A stretch of DNA of 64,000 nt from Nocardiopsis ganjiahuensis DSM 45031 (GCF_000341085.1 NZ_ANBA01000003.1:1-64000); one strand, 5' to 3'; positions 34,990-46,223 are shown, counted from the stretch's first letter. Numbers and translations: made by a program. The notes: generated by a model from the sequence alone, not told the origin.

Positions 34990-35640
34990 CTATGGGAGGA
35001 CGCGGTTCGCCAGGGCCACCTTCCGAAGCCGAGCAATAGCTCGGTGCTGGGCAACCCGTACCGCTCCTGCCGACATGCCAAGGAGATGTCCCGTCTCGTC
35101 TGCTGTGAGTCCTGTGATCACCCGCATGACCAGCAGCCTGCGCTGCTGTTCGGGTAGTTCGTCGAGGAGTTCTCTGGCCCGCTGCGCCTCGATCACGCGT
35201 ACCGCCGACTCCTCGGGGCCCGGGCCGTCGTCCGGCTGCTCGGGCACGGTGTCGGTGGGGACCGTCTCCGTACGACCGGCCACGCGCAGGGTGTCCGCGA
35301 CCTTGTGCGCGGCGATGCCGTAGACGAAGGAGGCGAAGGGCCTGCCCCGGTCCTCGTAGCGGGGGATCGCCGTGAGCAGGGCGATGCACACTTCCTGCGC
35401 CACGTCGTCGGAGTAGTGCGCCAGCCCGGAGACCCGGGCCAGGCGGGTACGGCAGTAGCGCACCACCATGGGTCTGATTTCGCGCAGCAGCGAGTCCAAG
35501 GCCCCGTCGTCCCCCTGGACGGCGAGCGACCCCAGATGGTTCAACCCCGTGTCTCGCGTAGCGGGGTCCGCCTCTTCGTGCCCTCCGGGCGTACCTGGCC
35601 GCTGCGCGGTAACGCCCCCCCGGGCGCCTGGATCCGTCAC
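34990..35640 (-). CDS. sigD: ECF-type RNA polymerase sigma factor (SigD/ShbA-like)
   Basis: 216 residues from the GTG at 35640. Region 2 includes [21 protein letters not shown] and [15 protein letters not shown] (read separately), almost identical in pattern to mycobacterial SigD. Region 4 has [21 protein letters not shown] (key LPxxQRxLLxxR) and [12 protein letters not shown]. In Streptomyces the related ShbA drives transcription of the principal sigma gene. No anti-sigma gene lies next to it. The start is uncertain: no strong RBS precedes this GTG, and a TTG at 35688 is also open. The upstream region 35690-35745 is AT-rich, likely its promoter. guaB follows on the same strand, matching actinobacterial synteny. 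Confidence 0.9.
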   Translation of the reverse strand: MTDPGARGGVTAQRPGTPGGHEEADPATRDTGLNHLGSLAVQGDDGALDSLLREIRPMVVRYCRTRLARVSGLAHYSDDVAQEVCIALLTAIPRYEDRGRPFASFVYGIAAHKVADTLRVAGRTETVPTDTVPEQPDDGPGPEESAVRVIEAQRARELLDELPEQQRRLLVMRVITGLTADETGHLLGMSAGAVRVAQHRAIARLRKVALANRVLP

Positions 35641-35770
35641 GTTAGGAATGATGCCCGCAGTCGGGGACCCAACCACTCCAATCAGCAACTACGGAATGGT
35701 TACATTTTGGAAAAATAGCCCGAAACCGGTACGTAGTTGAGAGTGTGAATCGGCTCTCCCGTGGTAGTGG

Positions 35771-35808
35771 GCCGGGGGTGGGGCGATCTGGATCGCCCCA
35801 CCCCCGGC
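35771..35808 (-). terminator. Terminator of the groESL operon
   Basis: A perfect 18-bp stem (35771-35788 with 35791-35808) with a two-base loop, one of the strongest hairpins in the window, starts 38 bp after the groEL stop. Confidence 0.85.
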
Positions 35809-35818
35809 CTCAGTACTG

Positions 35819-35836
35819 CGGTACCGCGCGGTACCG
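35819..35836. repeat. Perfect 18-bp palindrome after groEL
   Basis: CGGTACCGCGCGGTACCG is identical on both strands and lies between the groEL stop and its terminator. It may stabilise the transcript end or bind a protein; the role is unknown. Confidence 0.4.
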
Positions 35837-35846
35837 ACCGACAGCG

Positions 35847-37466
<1,620 letters not shown>

Positions 37467-37554
37467 CTAACGGTTCGGGTCAAAAACGAACATCCCGCCC
37501 CGCCCGGCTTCGAGGGCCGACCGGTGCGGGATGCTGATGGCTCTTCGCCGAGAA

Positions 37555-37863
37555 CTACTTCTCGACGACCGCGAGGAGGTCGCGGGCGGAGAGCACGAGG
37601 TACTCCTGGCCGTCGTACTTGACCTCGGTGCCGCCGTACTTGCTGTAGAGAACGACGTCACCGACGTTCACGTCGAGGGCAACGCGCTTGCCGTTGTCGT
37701 CGAGGCGACCGGGACCCACGGCCAGGATCTCGCCCTCCTGGGGCTTCTCCTTGGCCGTGTCCGGGATGACCAGACCGGAGGCGGTGGTCTGCTCGGCCTC
37801 CAGGGTCTTGACCACGACGCGGTCCTCGAGCGGCTTCAGCACGGTCTTGGTGGCGGTCGACAC
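37555..37863 (-). CDS. groES: Co-chaperonin GroES
   Basis: 102 residues. It caps the GroEL ring. The mobile loop [21 protein letters not shown] (key residues TTASGLVIP) and the roof and dome segments are standard. The GTG start at 37863 follows a strong GGGGGAGG ribosome-binding site. A CIRCE element lies 129 bp upstream, indicating control by the HrcA heat-shock repressor. It is the first gene of the groES-groEL operon. Confidence 0.97.
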   Translation of the reverse strand: MSTATKTVLKPLEDRVVVKTLEAEQTTASGLVIPDTAKEKPQEGEILAVGPGRLDDNGKRVALDVNVGDVVLYSKYGGTEVKYDGQEYLVLSARDLLAVVEK

Positions 37864-37991
37864 GGTGTGACCTCCCCCTTCAAAGTATCGGTGTTACTGA
37901 CGTCGGCCCATGCTCAGGGCACAGTCCAACTGCGTAAAAGGGGCGACCGCGGCGGCCTGTCGTCGCGGGTGCCAGACCGGCCTCGTCGCGT

Positions 37992-38018
37992 TTAGCACTC
38001 TACCCCCGAGAGTGCCAG
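37992..38018. promoter_or_regulatory. CIRCE heat-shock operator (HrcA site)
   Basis: TTAGCACTC, 9 bp, then GAGTGCCAG. The left arm is identical to the CIRCE consensus and the right arm differs at two positions from GAGTGCTAA. It lies upstream of groES on the minus strand and 74 bp before the divergent methyltransferase start. Confidence 0.85.
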
Positions 38019-38091
38019 AATGGAAATGTGGCGAGGGCCCTGGTCACGGGAGCGGGCCCACCACGCCGTCGTGCCCACAGCAGGAGGTTCC

Positions 38092-39366
38092 ATGCGCGTG
38101 CCCGCCTTTTCGGCGCTGCTCACCGACGCCGGACGGGAGGTCCTGGCGGGGGTGGACCCCTCGGCGGCGGCCCGGGACCCGTTGGCGACCGCCTCGCGGC
38201 TGCGCGAGGACCCGGGGGTGGCCGCGCTCGACCCCGGCCTCCCGGTGGCGGAGCTGGTCAACGCGGTCATGACCCAGGTTGGCCTACGCGCACGGGGACG
38301 GGCCAAATTCGGCGGGAACGCCGAGCGAATGTTCTTCACCCCCGACGGCCTGGAGCAGTCCACCCGCCGGATCGTGGCCGAGTACCGCGCGGAGCGGACG
38401 GCGCGGCACCTGCCCGACGCGGTCTCCGGAGGCGGCGCGGCCGCGGGCGACCTGTGCTGCGGGATCGGCGCCGACCTGCTGGCCCTGGCCGGGCGCGGCG
38501 TTCCGGTGGAGGGCGTGGACGCCGACCCGCTGACCGTGGCGGTGGCCCGCGCCAACATCGACGCGCTGGGGCTGTCCGGGCACGCGCGGGTGCGCGAGGG
38601 CGACGTGAACGAGGTCGGGGCGGGCGACCACCCCCTCCTGTTCTGCGACCCGGCCCGGCGGGGCGGGCGGGGCCGGGTGTTCGACCCGGCCGCCTACTCG
38701 CCGCCGTGGGACGTGGCCACCCGGCTGGCGGAGGAGGCGGAGGCGGCCTGTCTGAAGGCGGCCCCCGGTATCCCGCACGAGGTCCTCTCCCCCGCCGCCT
38801 CGGCCGAGTGGATCTCGGTGGACGGCGAGCTGAAGGAGACCGCGCTGTGGTTCGGAACCCTCGCGGAGGGGTCCCGGCGGCGCGCGACGGTGCTGCACGA
38901 GCGCACGGGCCTGCTCGCGAGCGAGGGTTCGGTCGCGCACCTGGACGCGGAGCCGGACCTGGGGCCCGCCCCGGTCGCTCCGGCCCGGCGCTACCTGTAC
39001 GACCCGGACCCGGCGGTCGTGCGCTCCCACCTGGTGGCGGAGGCCGCCGCGCGGGTGGACGGCGCCCTGCTGGACGAGCGCATCGCCTACTTCACCTCGG
39101 ACCGGGCCGAGCGCTCGCCCCTGTGGCGGGTGCTGGAGGTCGTGGAGTTCGCCCCCTTCTCCCTGAAGCGGCTGCGCTCCTCCGTCCGCGCCCACAAGGC
39201 CGGAACGGTAACGATCAAGAAACGCGGTTCGGCGGTGGACACCGAGAGGCTCCGACGGGATCTGCGCGCCTCCGGGCCGGAATCGGTGACGATCGCCCTC
39301 ACCCGGATCGGGGAGAGGCCGTTCTACCTGCTGTGCCGCGAGGTCGGGGCGCCCGAGGCCCCCTGA
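38092..39366 (+). CDS. Class I SAM-dependent methyltransferase with THUMP-like domain
   Basis: 424 residues. SAM-binding motif I is DLCCGIGADLLALAG, followed by the acidic ribose-binding strand VEGVDADP. DPARRGGRGRVFDP is a probable catalytic loop. The C-terminal THUMP-like domain has KRGSAVDTERLRRDL and suggests an RNA substrate, though none is known for this actinobacterial family. AGGAGG precedes the ATG at 38092. It diverges from groES, and the CIRCE site in between could affect both. Confidence 0.8.
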   Translation: MRVPAFSALLTDAGREVLAGVDPSAAARDPLATASRLREDPGVAALDPGLPVAELVNAVMTQVGLRARGRAKFGGNAERMFFTPDGLEQSTRRIVAEYRAERTARHLPDAVSGGGAAAGDLCCGIGADLLALAGRGVPVEGVDADPLTVAVARANIDALGLSGHARVREGDVNEVGAGDHPLLFCDPARRGGRGRVFDPAAYSPPWDVATRLAEEAEAACLKAAPGIPHEVLSPAASAEWISVDGELKETALWFGTLAEGSRRRATVLHERTGLLASEGSVAHLDAEPDLGPAPVAPARRYLYDPDPAVVRSHLVAEAAARVDGALLDERIAYFTSDRAERSPLWRVLEVVEFAPFSLKRLRSSVRAHKAGTVTIKKRGSAVDTERLRRDLRASGPESVTIALTRIGERPFYLLCREVGAPEAP

Positions 39367-39749
39367 ACCCGCCGCCGCGGCGGCCCTCCGGTGGGCCGAA
39401 CGGCATTCCGGACAGGCCGCGCAGACCGTATCGTTATCTCCCACACCCATATCTTTCGCGGACCCCTAGGGTCACACCGGGTGATGTCGTTAAACTGACG
39501 CCGCTGAATTCTTTTCCCTTCTCATGGGTTCCCCCGGAAGGCCGTGCTTGTTTGCTCCGCTCCGCGGTTCGGCCAGCACTCGGCTCACGCCCCTCGTGTA
39601 TACGCAGAGTCACGCTTCAATCACATTGGGGCACAACCAGCGCGAGACCGGGCCCACCCGGGGACCATCGAGAACCCGTCCTCCCTGTCCGACCAGCGTC
39701 CGATGAGCCGGGCATGGACGGGAGCGCCAGAACCATAAGGAGCACCTCG
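39367..39749. other. Gene-free region before the coiled-coil gene
   Basis: 383 bp without a convincing ORF. Composition is lower in GC at 39430-39520 and 39590-39640 than in its neighbours. TTAAACT at 39490-39496 could be a -10 box, but no matching -35 is clear. CCGCCGCGGCGG at about 39369-39380 is a short palindrome that may help end the methyltransferase transcript. The last part carries the RBS AAGGAG (39737-39742) of the next gene. Confidence 0.5.
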
Positions 39750-41900
39750 GTGGAACAGACCAATCACAACTTCCTCAACGGGGGAGGTCAGGCCGGTGTC
39801 TCCGACCGGATGCGTGACCTGCTCTCCCAGGCCGCCCAGGAGCACGTCTCCGAACAGAAGTCCCAGGGCGCCGTCAGCGAGGAGATGCGCCAGCGCCTCG
39901 AGGGCATGGAGTGGCTGCTCCGCGAGCTGCGCGAGCGGGAACTCACCTCACTCGCCGAGTCGATCACCGCGGTCGACGGCCGGATCGACGACTTCCTCGC
40001 CCGGCCCCCGGAGTGGGCCGAGGCCCTCGCCGAGCACATAGAGGTCGTCGGACAGCAGGTCAAGCCGCTGTCGGACATGCCGTCCCTGCGGGCCGACACC
40101 CAACGCGTCGCCGGGCACCTGGACACCGCGCTCACCCGCCTCCAGCGCATGTCCGAGACCGGCAACCGGACCGCGGAGCAGATCGCCGACGTCGGCGAAC
40201 GCGTCTCCGCGCTGAGCGAGACCGTCGGGACCCGCCTGGACGCCCTGGACGCGGCCCTGGAGAACCTCAACGGCCGCGCCGAGGCCATCGAGGCCTCGCT
40301 GTCCGCCCTGGACACCTCGCTGTCCGCGCTGGACACCGCTCAGGGCGAGCGCCACGAGGAACTGACCGCCACAGTCCGCACGACCCTGGCCGAGGGCAAG
40401 GACGAACTGGCCGAGGCGATCGGCCGGAGCCGGGAGACCCTCGAAGCCGCCGTCGAGGAGAGCCGCGAGGCCCTCAGGACGGCCGGGCAGGAGAACCGCG
40501 AAGCCCTCGAGGCCGCCGGCACCGGGATCGGTGAGAGCGTCACCTCCTCCCTCACCTCCTCCCTCGAGGAGCGCACCGCCGAACTGCGCGGCTTCGTCGA
40601 GGAGCGCACCGCCGAGCAGCACGAGGCGCTGCTGGCCAAGCTCCAGGAGAACACCGGCGAACTGGGCGAGCGCACCACGGCCCTGGCCGAGGAGCTGGGC
40701 GCCCTCGCCACGGCCGCCGGCGAACGCCACGAAGCCCTCACCCAGGAGCTGAAGGGCCTCGGAAGCACCACCGAGGAGCGCCACGAGGCGCTCACCGGCA
40801 AGGTCACCGAGAGCGTCAGCCACCTGAGCACCCAGGCCGAGGAGAACCACGCCGAGGCCACCGCCGCCGTCGCCGACGTCACCGGTTCGCTCGCCAAGCT
40901 GCGGGAGAACCACGAGAAGTCCCTGAACGACCTGCGTTCGCACCTGCGCCAGCGCCTGGCCGAGCTCGACGAGCAGATCGAACTGGGCCGCACCGAGACC
41001 CGCGAGCACGCCGAGGCCACCGCCGACGGCCTGCGCGAGTCCGTGACCGAACGCACCGACGCCCTCTCCGCCCGCATCGCCGAGGACGCCGAGAAGGTCG
41101 CCGCGGACCTCGCAGAGCTGCGCGCGTTCGTCCAGGAGGACAACGCCAAGCTCGCCAACGAGGCCGAGGAGCGGCACCAGACGCTCACCGAGGCCCTCAC
41201 CGAGCAGGCCGAGAGCCACCGGAGCGCGCTCGACGAGCGGTTGGAGCGCCACCGCGAGGGGCTCAACGGCAAGGTGGACAACCACCTGTCGCAGATCACC
41301 GGCAAGGTCGACCACGAGCTCGGCCGCCTCACCGACCGGTTCGACTCCTTCGAGGGCCACTTCGAGGGGAGCTTCGAGAGCGTCGAGGGCAAGATCGACC
41401 GGGTCGACGGCCGGATCGACGGCCTCAACGGCCGCCTGGACGGGCTCGACGGCCGCGTCAACGGCGTCGAGGGCCAGTTCGAGGGCGTCAGCGGCCACTT
41501 CGAGGGGGTCGACGGCCGCATGGAGGCCATCGACGACCGTCTGGAGGCGCTCAACCAGCGCCTCAACCAGCTGCCGCAGACCCTGGAGGTCAGCGAGCTG
41601 CACCGCCGTCTGACCGAGCTGGTGGACCGTCCCCTGCTGGACCACTCCGGCAAGCTCGACGAGATCGACTCGCACGTCACCGCGGCGGTCGAGCCGGTCA
41701 TCCGCGAGCTCAAGCAGCGCCCGGACCGCCACGAGTTCGAGGAGACCGTCACCGAGGCGGTCGAGAACTCGCACGACGACATCACCAAGCGGTTCTCCTC
41801 ACTGGAGGAGACGGTGCTCGCCCTGGCCGAGGCGCTGCTGCGCCCGGGCCGGGAGGGCAAGAAGAAGCGCCGCCGCGACGACGATGACGACGACGAGTAA
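39750..41900 (+). CDS. Long coiled-coil protein, function unknown
   Basis: 716 residues from GTG, 7 bases after AAGGAG. Almost the whole protein is predicted coiled coil with few Pro. It has three repeat styles. The first is heptads over about 150-220. The second is a loose repeat centred on ERHEALT (GERHEALTQEL, EERHEALTGKV, EERHQTLTEAL). The third is seven-residue units of the type G-hydrophobic-[N/D/E]-G-[R/Q/H]-hydrophobic-[D/N/E] over about 540-610 (GLNGRLD, GLDGRVN, GVEGQFE, GVSGHFE, GVDGRME). The tail is basic KKKRRR followed by six Asp and a Glu. No membrane segment or signal is present. It could be a cytoskeletal or polarity scaffold like Scy/FilP (inference), but I see no homology that proves it. 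Confidence 0.85.
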   Translation: MEQTNHNFLNGGGQAGVSDRMRDLLSQAAQEHVSEQKSQGAVSEEMRQRLEGMEWLLRELRERELTSLAESITAVDGRIDDFLARPPEWAEALAEHIEVVGQQVKPLSDMPSLRADTQRVAGHLDTALTRLQRMSETGNRTAEQIADVGERVSALSETVGTRLDALDAALENLNGRAEAIEASLSALDTSLSALDTAQGERHEELTATVRTTLAEGKDELAEAIGRSRETLEAAVEESREALRTAGQENREALEAAGTGIGESVTSSLTSSLEERTAELRGFVEERTAEQHEALLAKLQENTGELGERTTALAEELGALATAAGERHEALTQELKGLGSTTEERHEALTGKVTESVSHLSTQAEENHAEATAAVADVTGSLAKLRENHEKSLNDLRSHLRQRLAELDEQIELGRTETREHAEATADGLRESVTERTDALSARIAEDAEKVAADLAELRAFVQEDNAKLANEAEERHQTLTEALTEQAESHRSALDERLERHREGLNGKVDNHLSQITGKVDHELGRLTDRFDSFEGHFEGSFESVEGKIDRVDGRIDGLNGRLDGLDGRVNGVEGQFEGVSGHFEGVDGRMEAIDDRLEALNQRLNQLPQTLEVSELHRRLTELVDRPLLDHSGKLDEIDSHVTAAVEPVIRELKQRPDRHEFEETVTEAVENSHDDITKRFSSLEETVLALAEALLRPGREGKKKRRRDDDDDDE

Positions 41901-41931
41901 CCACTCGCCGCCTGATCCGTCCGTGTGAGGA

Positions 41932-41976
41932 GGGGCTCGGAGCCCAGGGTCGAACCGACCCGGCGCTCCGGGCCCC
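41932..41976. terminator. Terminator between the coiled-coil and oxidoreductase genes
   Basis: An outer 12-bp stem (41932-41943 with 41965-41976, one G-U pair) encloses an inner GGGTCG/CGACCC stem. It sits between convergent genes and probably serves both. Confidence 0.75.
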
Positions 41977-41991
41977 TTCCGGCGCCGGGGG

Positions 41992-42948
41992 TCAGGGGGT
42001 GAGGACGATCTTCCCGAAGTGCTCTCCGGCGGCCATGGCCCGGAAGGCCTCGCGGGCGTCCTCGAGGGGAAGCACCCGGTCGATCTGGGGGCGCACGCCG
42101 GTGCGCACGCACATCTCGGTGAGGGCGACCAGCTCCTCCTTGGTGCCCATGGTGGAACCCAGCACCCGCAGCTGGAGGAAGAACACCCGGGTGAGTTCGG
42201 CGGAGGGCGCGTCGCCGCTGGTGGCGCCGCAGGTGATGATGGCGCCGCCGGGCTTGAGCGAGCGGACCGAGTGCTTCCAGGTGGCCTGGCCGACCGAGTC
42301 GAAGACCGCGTCCACCCGCTCGGGCAGGCGTTCACCGGAGGGCACCGCCGCGTAGGCGCCCAGTTCCAGCGCCCGGGCCCGCTTGGCCTCGCTCCGGCTG
42401 GTGACGTACACCCGGTGGCCGACCTGTGCGGCCAGCGTGATCAGCGCCGCCGAGACCCCTCCCCCGGCGCCCTGCACCAGGACGGTGGAGCCCGGGCGCA
42501 GGTCGGTCTTGCCGAAGAGCATGCTGTACGCGGTGAGCCAGGCGGTCGGCAGGCAGGCGGCCTCCTCGAAGGAGAGCTCGGGGGGCTTGGGGAGCAGGTT
42601 CTCCCTGGGCACCAGCACCTTCTCGGCGAGGGTGCCGTCGTGGACCTCCGAGAGCAGGGAGAAGCGGGGTGAGCGGCCTGGCTCGGCGGGCTCGGTGACC
42701 ACTCCGTGGACGATGACCTCGTTGCCGTCCTCGTCGATCCCGGCGGCGTCCCCGCCCAGGATCATCGGGAGCCGGTCCTCCCCCAGCCCGACCCCGCGCA
42801 GGCTCCAGAGGTCGTGGTGGTTGAGCGAGGCCGCCTTGACCCGGACGGTGGTCCACCCCTCACGGGGTTCGGGGTCGGGGCGCTCACCCGCCTCCAGTCC
42901 GGAGAGGGGGTCGTCGAACGAGATGCGTGCTGCCGTGATCGCGAACAT
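41992..42948 (-). CDS. Quinone oxidoreductase-like medium-chain dehydrogenase
   Basis: 318 residues from the ATG at 42948; a TTG four codons earlier is also possible. The GroES-like N-terminal fold is followed by the NADPH-binding VLVQGAGGGVSAALI and the MDR pattern AACLPTAWLTAYSML. The cysteine cluster of the structural zinc site is absent, and HHDLWSLRGVG occupies the catalytic loop region, as in zinc-free quinone oxidoreductases. The substrate is not predictable. An ArsR-like regulator gene lies upstream in the same direction (75 bp gap), a common pairing with redox enzymes. Confidence 0.85.
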   Translation of the reverse strand: MFAITAARISFDDPLSGLEAGERPDPEPREGWTTVRVKAASLNHHDLWSLRGVGLGEDRLPMILGGDAAGIDEDGNEVIVHGVVTEPAEPGRSPRFSLLSEVHDGTLAEKVLVPRENLLPKPPELSFEEAACLPTAWLTAYSMLFGKTDLRPGSTVLVQGAGGGVSAALITLAAQVGHRVYVTSRSEAKRARALELGAYAAVPSGERLPERVDAVFDSVGQATWKHSVRSLKPGGAIITCGATSGDAPSAELTRVFFLQLRVLGSTMGTKEELVALTEMCVRTGVRPQIDRVLPLEDAREAFRAMAAGEHFGKIVLTP

Positions 42949-43023
42949 ACCCGCAGCCAACCACAGAAACCGAGTTCCGTTCCAGGCCTGGCACGAGGCG
43001 TTCCCGTCCTGGGGCGGGGCCGC

Positions 43024-43764
43024 CTACACGGGGGTTCCGGGCACTGTCTCCGCACCGGCCCCGCGCAGATCACCCGCCGTGATACCGAGCAGTTCCCCGA
43101 AGGCCTCCAGGCCCGGCGGTGTCACCTCGACCGCACGGGGCGTCGCCGTCCGGGTGATCCATCCAGCGGTGAGGGCGTGCGAGCAGAACGCGGCCCCCAG
43201 CGTCCCGGCCAGGTGGAAGCGGCGCTCGGTCCAGTCCAGGCAGGGGCGCACCGCCGGGCGGCGCGTACCCCGTGCGACGGTCAGCCCCACGCTCTCGACC
43301 CAGGCCGACCCCGTCGGGGTCAGGTGCAGGCCTTGGCTGTCGGCCAGGATGCCCCGGCCGATCATCGCCTCGGTGACGGCCACGCCCAGGCGGCCCGCCA
43401 GATGGTCGTAACAGGTGCGGGCGTGCGCCAACCGGTGCTGGCGGGTGCGCGCCCTCAGCGAGCGCGGCACGGGCTCCGGCCCCGGGGCCAGCGCCGCCAG
43501 CCGCTCGACGAGTTCGGCGACCTCCGGTGAGGCCAGGCGCACGTAGCGGTGACGGCCCTGGCGCACCTGCTCCAGCAGTCCCCCCGCCACCAACGCGTTG
43601 AGGTGCTCGGTCGTCGTGGAGGCCGCCACCCCGGCCTGCCGGGCCAGTTCCCCCGCGGTCCAGGCCCGACCGTCCAACAGGGCGAGGCAGAACCGGGCCC
43701 TCGTCGGATCCGCCAGCAGGCCCGCCACTCGGGACAGGCCGGGCACCCCGCGCTCAGCTTCCAT
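43024..43764 (-). CDS. ArsR-type winged-helix transcriptional regulator
   Basis: 246 residues. The N-terminal winged helix is DPTRARFCLALLDGRAWTAGELA, read as RARFCLALLDG and WTAGELARQAGVAASTTTEHL (key residues STTTEHL in the recognition helix), then GRHRYVRLA as the wing. The C-terminal part has conserved His and Cys residues (ARTCYDHLAGRLGV, DWTERRFHLAG, FCSHALTAGW) seen in a subgroup of these proteins; metal binding is possible but not shown. ATG at 43764. It probably controls the downstream oxidoreductase. Confidence 0.85.
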   Translation of the reverse strand: MEAERGVPGLSRVAGLLADPTRARFCLALLDGRAWTAGELARQAGVAASTTTEHLNALVAGGLLEQVRQGRHRYVRLASPEVAELVERLAALAPGPEPVPRSLRARTRQHRLAHARTCYDHLAGRLGVAVTEAMIGRGILADSQGLHLTPTGSAWVESVGLTVARGTRRPAVRPCLDWTERRFHLAGTLGAAFCSHALTAGWITRTATPRAVEVTPPGLEAFGELLGITAGDLRGAGAETVPGTPV

Positions 43765-43931
43765 GAGCCCATTATCTCCGTCGACACTTCGGCCGGCGCC
43801 GAAGCGCCGGGTACCCGGAGTCGCTGCCCATGGCACCCGACACGTACTCCGAACAGCACACGAGCGGCACGGTCCGCGGGCGGACCGCCCCGGCACCCGG
43901 ACTCCGTGCGGCCTTCTCCCGGACACACGAA

Positions 43932-43975
43932 GGGCCCCGCCGGCCCGGGTCGGATTCCAGGGATCGGCGGGGCCC
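43932..43975 (-). terminator. Terminator of the tsa operon
   Basis: A perfect 11-bp stem GGGCCCCGCCG (43932-43942) with its complement (43965-43975) lies 18 bp after the tsaD stop. Confidence 0.7.
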
Positions 43976-43993
43976 GGAGGCAGGGCGGTGCGG

Positions 43994-45025
43994 CTACACG
44001 GCCAGAGGGGACTCCACCGGGAGCGAGGTGTCCGTGGCCAGGTCCAGTGCCGACGGCGGCAGGCCCGCGGCGACCACCTCGGCGCCCAAGGCGGCGATCA
44101 TCGCGCCGTTGTCCGTGCACAGGCGGGGCCGCGGGACGCGCAGTTCGATCCCGGCCTCGGTGCAGCGCTGCTGGGCCAGCGCGCGCAGGGCCGAGTTGGC
44201 CGCCACTCCACCGCTGATCACCAGGGTGCTCACGCCGTGCTCCACGCAGGCGTCGACCGCCTTGCGGGTGAGCACGTCCACCACCGACTCCTGGAAGGCG
44301 GCGGCGATGTCGGCCACCACCAGCGGGTCGCCCCGGCGCTCGGAGTCCTCCACGTGGCGGGCCACGGCGGTCTTCAGTCCGGAGAAGGAGAAGTCGTAGG
44401 TGCCGTCGCCCCACTTGCCGCGCGGGAAGCGGATCGTCTTCGGGTTGCCCCGCTGGGCAGCCTGGTCGATGGGCGGACCGCCCGGGTAGGGCAGCTCCAG
44501 CAGCCGCGCGACCTTGTCGTAGGCCTCGCCGGCGGCGTCGTCGACGGTGTCACCGAGGGAGACCACGTCGGTGGCCAGGTCGTTGACCAGCAGCAGCGAG
44601 GTGTGGCCGCCGGAGACGAGCAGGGCGATCGAGGGCTTGGGCAGGGGCCCGTGCTCGAGCTGGTCCACGGCGACGTGCCCGACCAGGTGGTTGACCCCGT
44701 ACAGCGGCTTGCCCAGCGCCATCGCGTAGGCCTTGGCGGCGGAGACGCCGACCAGGAGCGCACCGGCCAGGCCGGGCCCGGCGGTGACCGCGACGGCGTC
44801 GACGTCGGAGAGCTTCACCCCGGCGTCGTCCAGGGCGCGGCGGACGGTGGGTGTCATGGCCTCCAGGTGCGCGCGGCTGGCCACCTCGGGCACCACGCCG
44901 CCGAACCGCACGTGCTGGTCGACGCTGGAGGCCACCGAGTCACCGAGCAGCTCACAGCCGCGGACCAGTGCCACGCCGGTCTCGTCGCAGGACGTCTCGA
45001 TCCCCAGGATCAACGGCTCACTCAT
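43994..45025 (-). CDS. tsaD: tRNA N6-threonylcarbamoyladenosine transferase TsaD
   Basis: 343 residues. ASKHA-fold enzyme adding threonylcarbamoyl to A37 of ANN-decoding tRNAs, in complex with TsaB and Tsa[11 protein letters not shown] opens the fold. The metal-binding pair is in VNHLVGHVA, and SGGHTSLL and [10 protein letters not shown] complete the nucleotide site. The ATG at 45025 overlaps the rimI stop by 8 bp. It is last in the tsaE-tsaB-rimI-tsaD order. Confidence 0.96.
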   Translation of the reverse strand: MSEPLILGIETSCDETGVALVRGCELLGDSVASSVDQHVRFGGVVPEVASRAHLEAMTPTVRRALDDAGVKLSDVDAVAVTAGPGLAGALLVGVSAAKAYAMALGKPLYGVNHLVGHVAVDQLEHGPLPKPSIALLVSGGHTSLLLVNDLATDVVSLGDTVDDAAGEAYDKVARLLELPYPGGPPIDQAAQRGNPKTIRFPRGKWGDGTYDFSFSGLKTAVARHVEDSERRGDPLVVADIAAAFQESVVDVLTRKAVDACVEHGVSTLVISGGVAANSALRALAQQRCTEAGIELRVPRPRLCTDNGAMIAALGAEVVAAGLPPSALDLATDTSLPVESPLAV

Positions 45026-45530
45026 CGTTTTCCTCCCCCATCGCCTTCTCCGCGACGCGGCGCATGACGATCGCGTCCGCCCCCTTGTAGTAACCGCGGC
45101 GCACACCGATCGCCTCGAACCCGAAGCGTGTGTACAGGTCCTGGGCGCGCGGGTTGTCCGAGCGCACCTCCAGGAACATGTGTGTGACACCGCGCGCCTC
45201 GGCCAGGGCGAGGAGTTCGGCGAGCAGCGCCCGGCCGATGCCCCTCCCCCACGCGGTCTCGGCGACGGCCATGGTCTGCACGTCGCCCTCGGGCGGGACG
45301 AAGCGCAGCCCGGCGTAGCCGACGAGCCCGGCCCCGGAACCGGTTTCGAGGTCACCGGAACCGGGGCTCCCGGCCTCGGCCACCACGTAGTGCCGGGTGG
45401 CGGTCTCGGCGAGCTCGTCGCGGAGCATGCCCTCGCTCCACGCGTCGAGCGGGAACAGGGCGCGTTCCAGGTCCATGACGGCCGGGACGTCTTCGGTGGT
45501 CATCCGGCGCAGGCGTACCTGCGTGGTCAC
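45018..45530 (-). CDS. rimI: Ribosomal protein S18-alanine N-acetyltransferase
   Basis: 170 residues from the GTG at 45530, which overlaps the tsaB stop in GTGA. A GTG three codons upstream (45539) is an alternative. The GNAT fold shows the acetyl-CoA loop [12 protein letters not shown] and the C-terminal [23 protein letters not shown], read in two parts. The family acetylates the N-terminal Ala of S18. Synteny between tsaB and tsaD is standard, which supports the specific name over a generic acetyltransferase. Confidence 0.88.
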   Translation of the reverse strand: MTTQVRLRRMTTEDVPAVMDLERALFPLDAWSEGMLRDELAETATRHYVVAEAGSPGSGDLETGSGAGLVGYAGLRFVPPEGDVQTMAVAETAWGRGIGRALLAELLALAEARGVTHMFLEVRSDNPRAQDLYTRFGFEAIGVRRGYYKGADAIVMRRVAEKAMGEENDE

Positions 45531-46213
45531 TTCACCCACTGTCGAACCTTCTTCGGGGCGCCGGGCTCGACCGCGTCGGGGCGGCGCAGGTAGAGGGGGG
45601 CGGGTTCGGGCAGGGGCAGGCCGGCGTGCAGGCGCCGCAGGGCGAGTTCGGCCATGGCGGCCGCGTCCGGAAGGAGCGGTTCCAGCGCCTCGGCCCCCTG
45701 CCCGTCGACGCCCAGCGCCTCGGCGTACATCCGGGCGCCGTCGCCGATCAGCGGCAGCCCTTCGGTGTCGATCTCGGCGGGCCGGTCGACACGGACCTCG
45801 CCCACACGGGTGAGGTGGTCGTCGTAGCGCGCCCAGAACACCTCCTTGCGGCGGGCGTCGGTCAGGCCCAGGAAGGGCCCGGTCCGCTTGGTCGCGAAGG
45901 CCAGCGTGTCCAGGGTGGTGACCCCGTGGCAGGGGATGCCCAGGGCGTCGGCGAGGGCGTGGCCGGTGGCCAGGCCGACCCGCAGGCCGGTGTAGGGGCC
46001 GGGGCCGATGCCGACCGCGATGTGGTCGAGGTCGCCCAGGACCAGACCGGACTCGGTGAGCAGGTCCTGGATGGTGGGTGTGAGGAGTTCGCCGTGGCGT
46101 CGGGCGTCCACCGAACTCGCGCCGGCGCGCAGTGTGAAGGCGCCGTCAGGGGTGGTCTCGCCGATGGCGGCGGTGACCGCGGGGGTCGCTGTGTCGAAGG
46201 CCAGGAGCAGCAC
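45527..46213 (-). CDS. tsaB: tRNA threonylcarbamoyladenosine protein TsaB
   Basis: 228 residues, the scaffold partner of TsaD. LLAFDTATPAVTAAI and GIGPGPYTGLRVGL are family signatures; the ASKHA fold lacks its own metal site. The start is GTG at 46213, 10 bp after the tsaE stop. It is coupled to rimI by overlap. Confidence 0.94.
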   Translation of the reverse strand: MLLLAFDTATPAVTAAIGETTPDGAFTLRAGASSVDARRHGELLTPTIQDLLTESGLVLGDLDHIAVGIGPGPYTGLRVGLATGHALADALGIPCHGVTTLDTLAFATKRTGPFLGLTDARRKEVFWARYDDHLTRVGEVRVDRPAEIDTEGLPLIGDGARMYAEALGVDGQGAEALEPLLPDAAAMAELALRRLHAGLPLPEPAPLYLRRPDAVEPGAPKKVRQWVK

Positions 46214-46223
46214 GGTGGTCCGC

